This document shows positions 63,990-64,000 of a stretch of DNA of 64,000 bases, in pieces (within the stretch, counting starts at the first letter, position 1; every line of letters starts with the position of its first letter). The notes beneath the pieces were generated by a model. It was not told the DNA's origin. It saw nothing but the letters and a program-made list of their open reading frames with translations, and did not search any database. The stretch comes from Paenochrobactrum glaciei (GTDB lineage: Bacteria; Pseudomonadota; Alphaproteobacteria; Rhizobiales; Rhizobiaceae). The position numbers and the translations under genes are program-made. Location of the stretch: contig NZ_BAAADE010000001.1 in NCBI RefSeq assembly GCF_039522165.1, positions 930,001-994,000 of the forward strand, written 5' to 3'.

Positions 63990-64000
63990 GAAACCGGCTG

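Noticed and set aside
1..64000. tRNA genes, CRISPR arrays, insertion sequences or prophage genes
   Set aside because: Looked for cloverleaf-like GGTTCGAAT segments, repeat-spacer runs and transposase or integrase motifs by eye; none found. A covariance or HMM search would be decisive.

Overview
The window is a gene-dense, mostly core segment of an alphaproteobacterial chromosome, most likely from the order Hyphomicrobiales (Rhizobiales), close to Brucellaceae or Bartonellaceae. The pointers are the blocks ybeY-corC-lnt-XRE-metK-trmB, rimP-nusA-ylxR-infB-rbfA-truB-rpsO-pnp and irr/fabA-fabB-fabI, an IalB-family secreted protein, an Omp85/TamB pair, and Fur-family Irr. The genus cannot be fixed from sequence alone. 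I see no tRNA, rRNA, insertion sequence, prophage or CRISPR array.

Layout. 0-3.5 kb: ccmA (cut by the left edge) diverges from acnA. 4.2-9.3 kb: a GNAT acetyltransferase, a Bax-inhibitor-1-like membrane protein, and the ybbA-ybbP ABC pair, with the tesA-type esterase divergent to 10.2 kb. 10.4-15.8 kb: small housekeeping genes (thpR, a low-molecular-weight phosphatase, pterin dehydratase, a DUF1232 protein, ialB-like, rlmN and a membrane protein, LysE/RhtB). 16-20.9 kb: argG, a type I methionine aminopeptidase translationally coupled to a ParD-like gene, hemolysin III, a transglycosylase lipoprotein and an FAH-family enzyme. 21-25.8 kb: pgm, Mrp/ApbC, gloA, and a copper pair (DUF2946-like plus PCu(A)C). 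26-27.3 kb: three unrecognised small genes with structured leaders and an Irr-type operator candidate. 27.4-35.9 kb: an L,D-transpeptidase, tamB-tamA and an SH3-domain protein. 36-40.2 kb: cyoABCD. 40.5-47 kb: a 2-hydroxyacid dehydrogenase, an SH3 protein, irr divergent from fabA-fabB-fabI, and an rsmC-like methyltransferase. 47-64 kb: a long leftward run of RNA-processing and translation genes, then metK, an XRE regulator, lnt, corC and ybeY.

How it fits together. Iron and heme are a recurring theme: Irr is encoded here, and two sequences resembling the Irr operator (ICE box, TTTAGAA-N3-TTCTAAA) lie between ccmA and acnA and upstream of a cysteine-rich unknown protein. ccmA, acnA and cyo all depend on iron or heme. 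Envelope biogenesis is the second theme (tamAB, lnt, L,D-transpeptidase, transglycosylase, fab genes). Ribosome and RNA maturation dominate the last 17 kb.

The best candidates for something not well described are: (1) the map/ParD-like two-gene unit with an inverted repeat abutting its start; (2) the 26-27.3 kb cluster with the ICE-like site, leader hairpins and a 7-Cys protein; (3) long hairpins in the fabA-fabB gap and in the metK leader. Start codons were chosen by eye from Shine-Dalgarno spacing. Several genes appear to use GTG or TTG.
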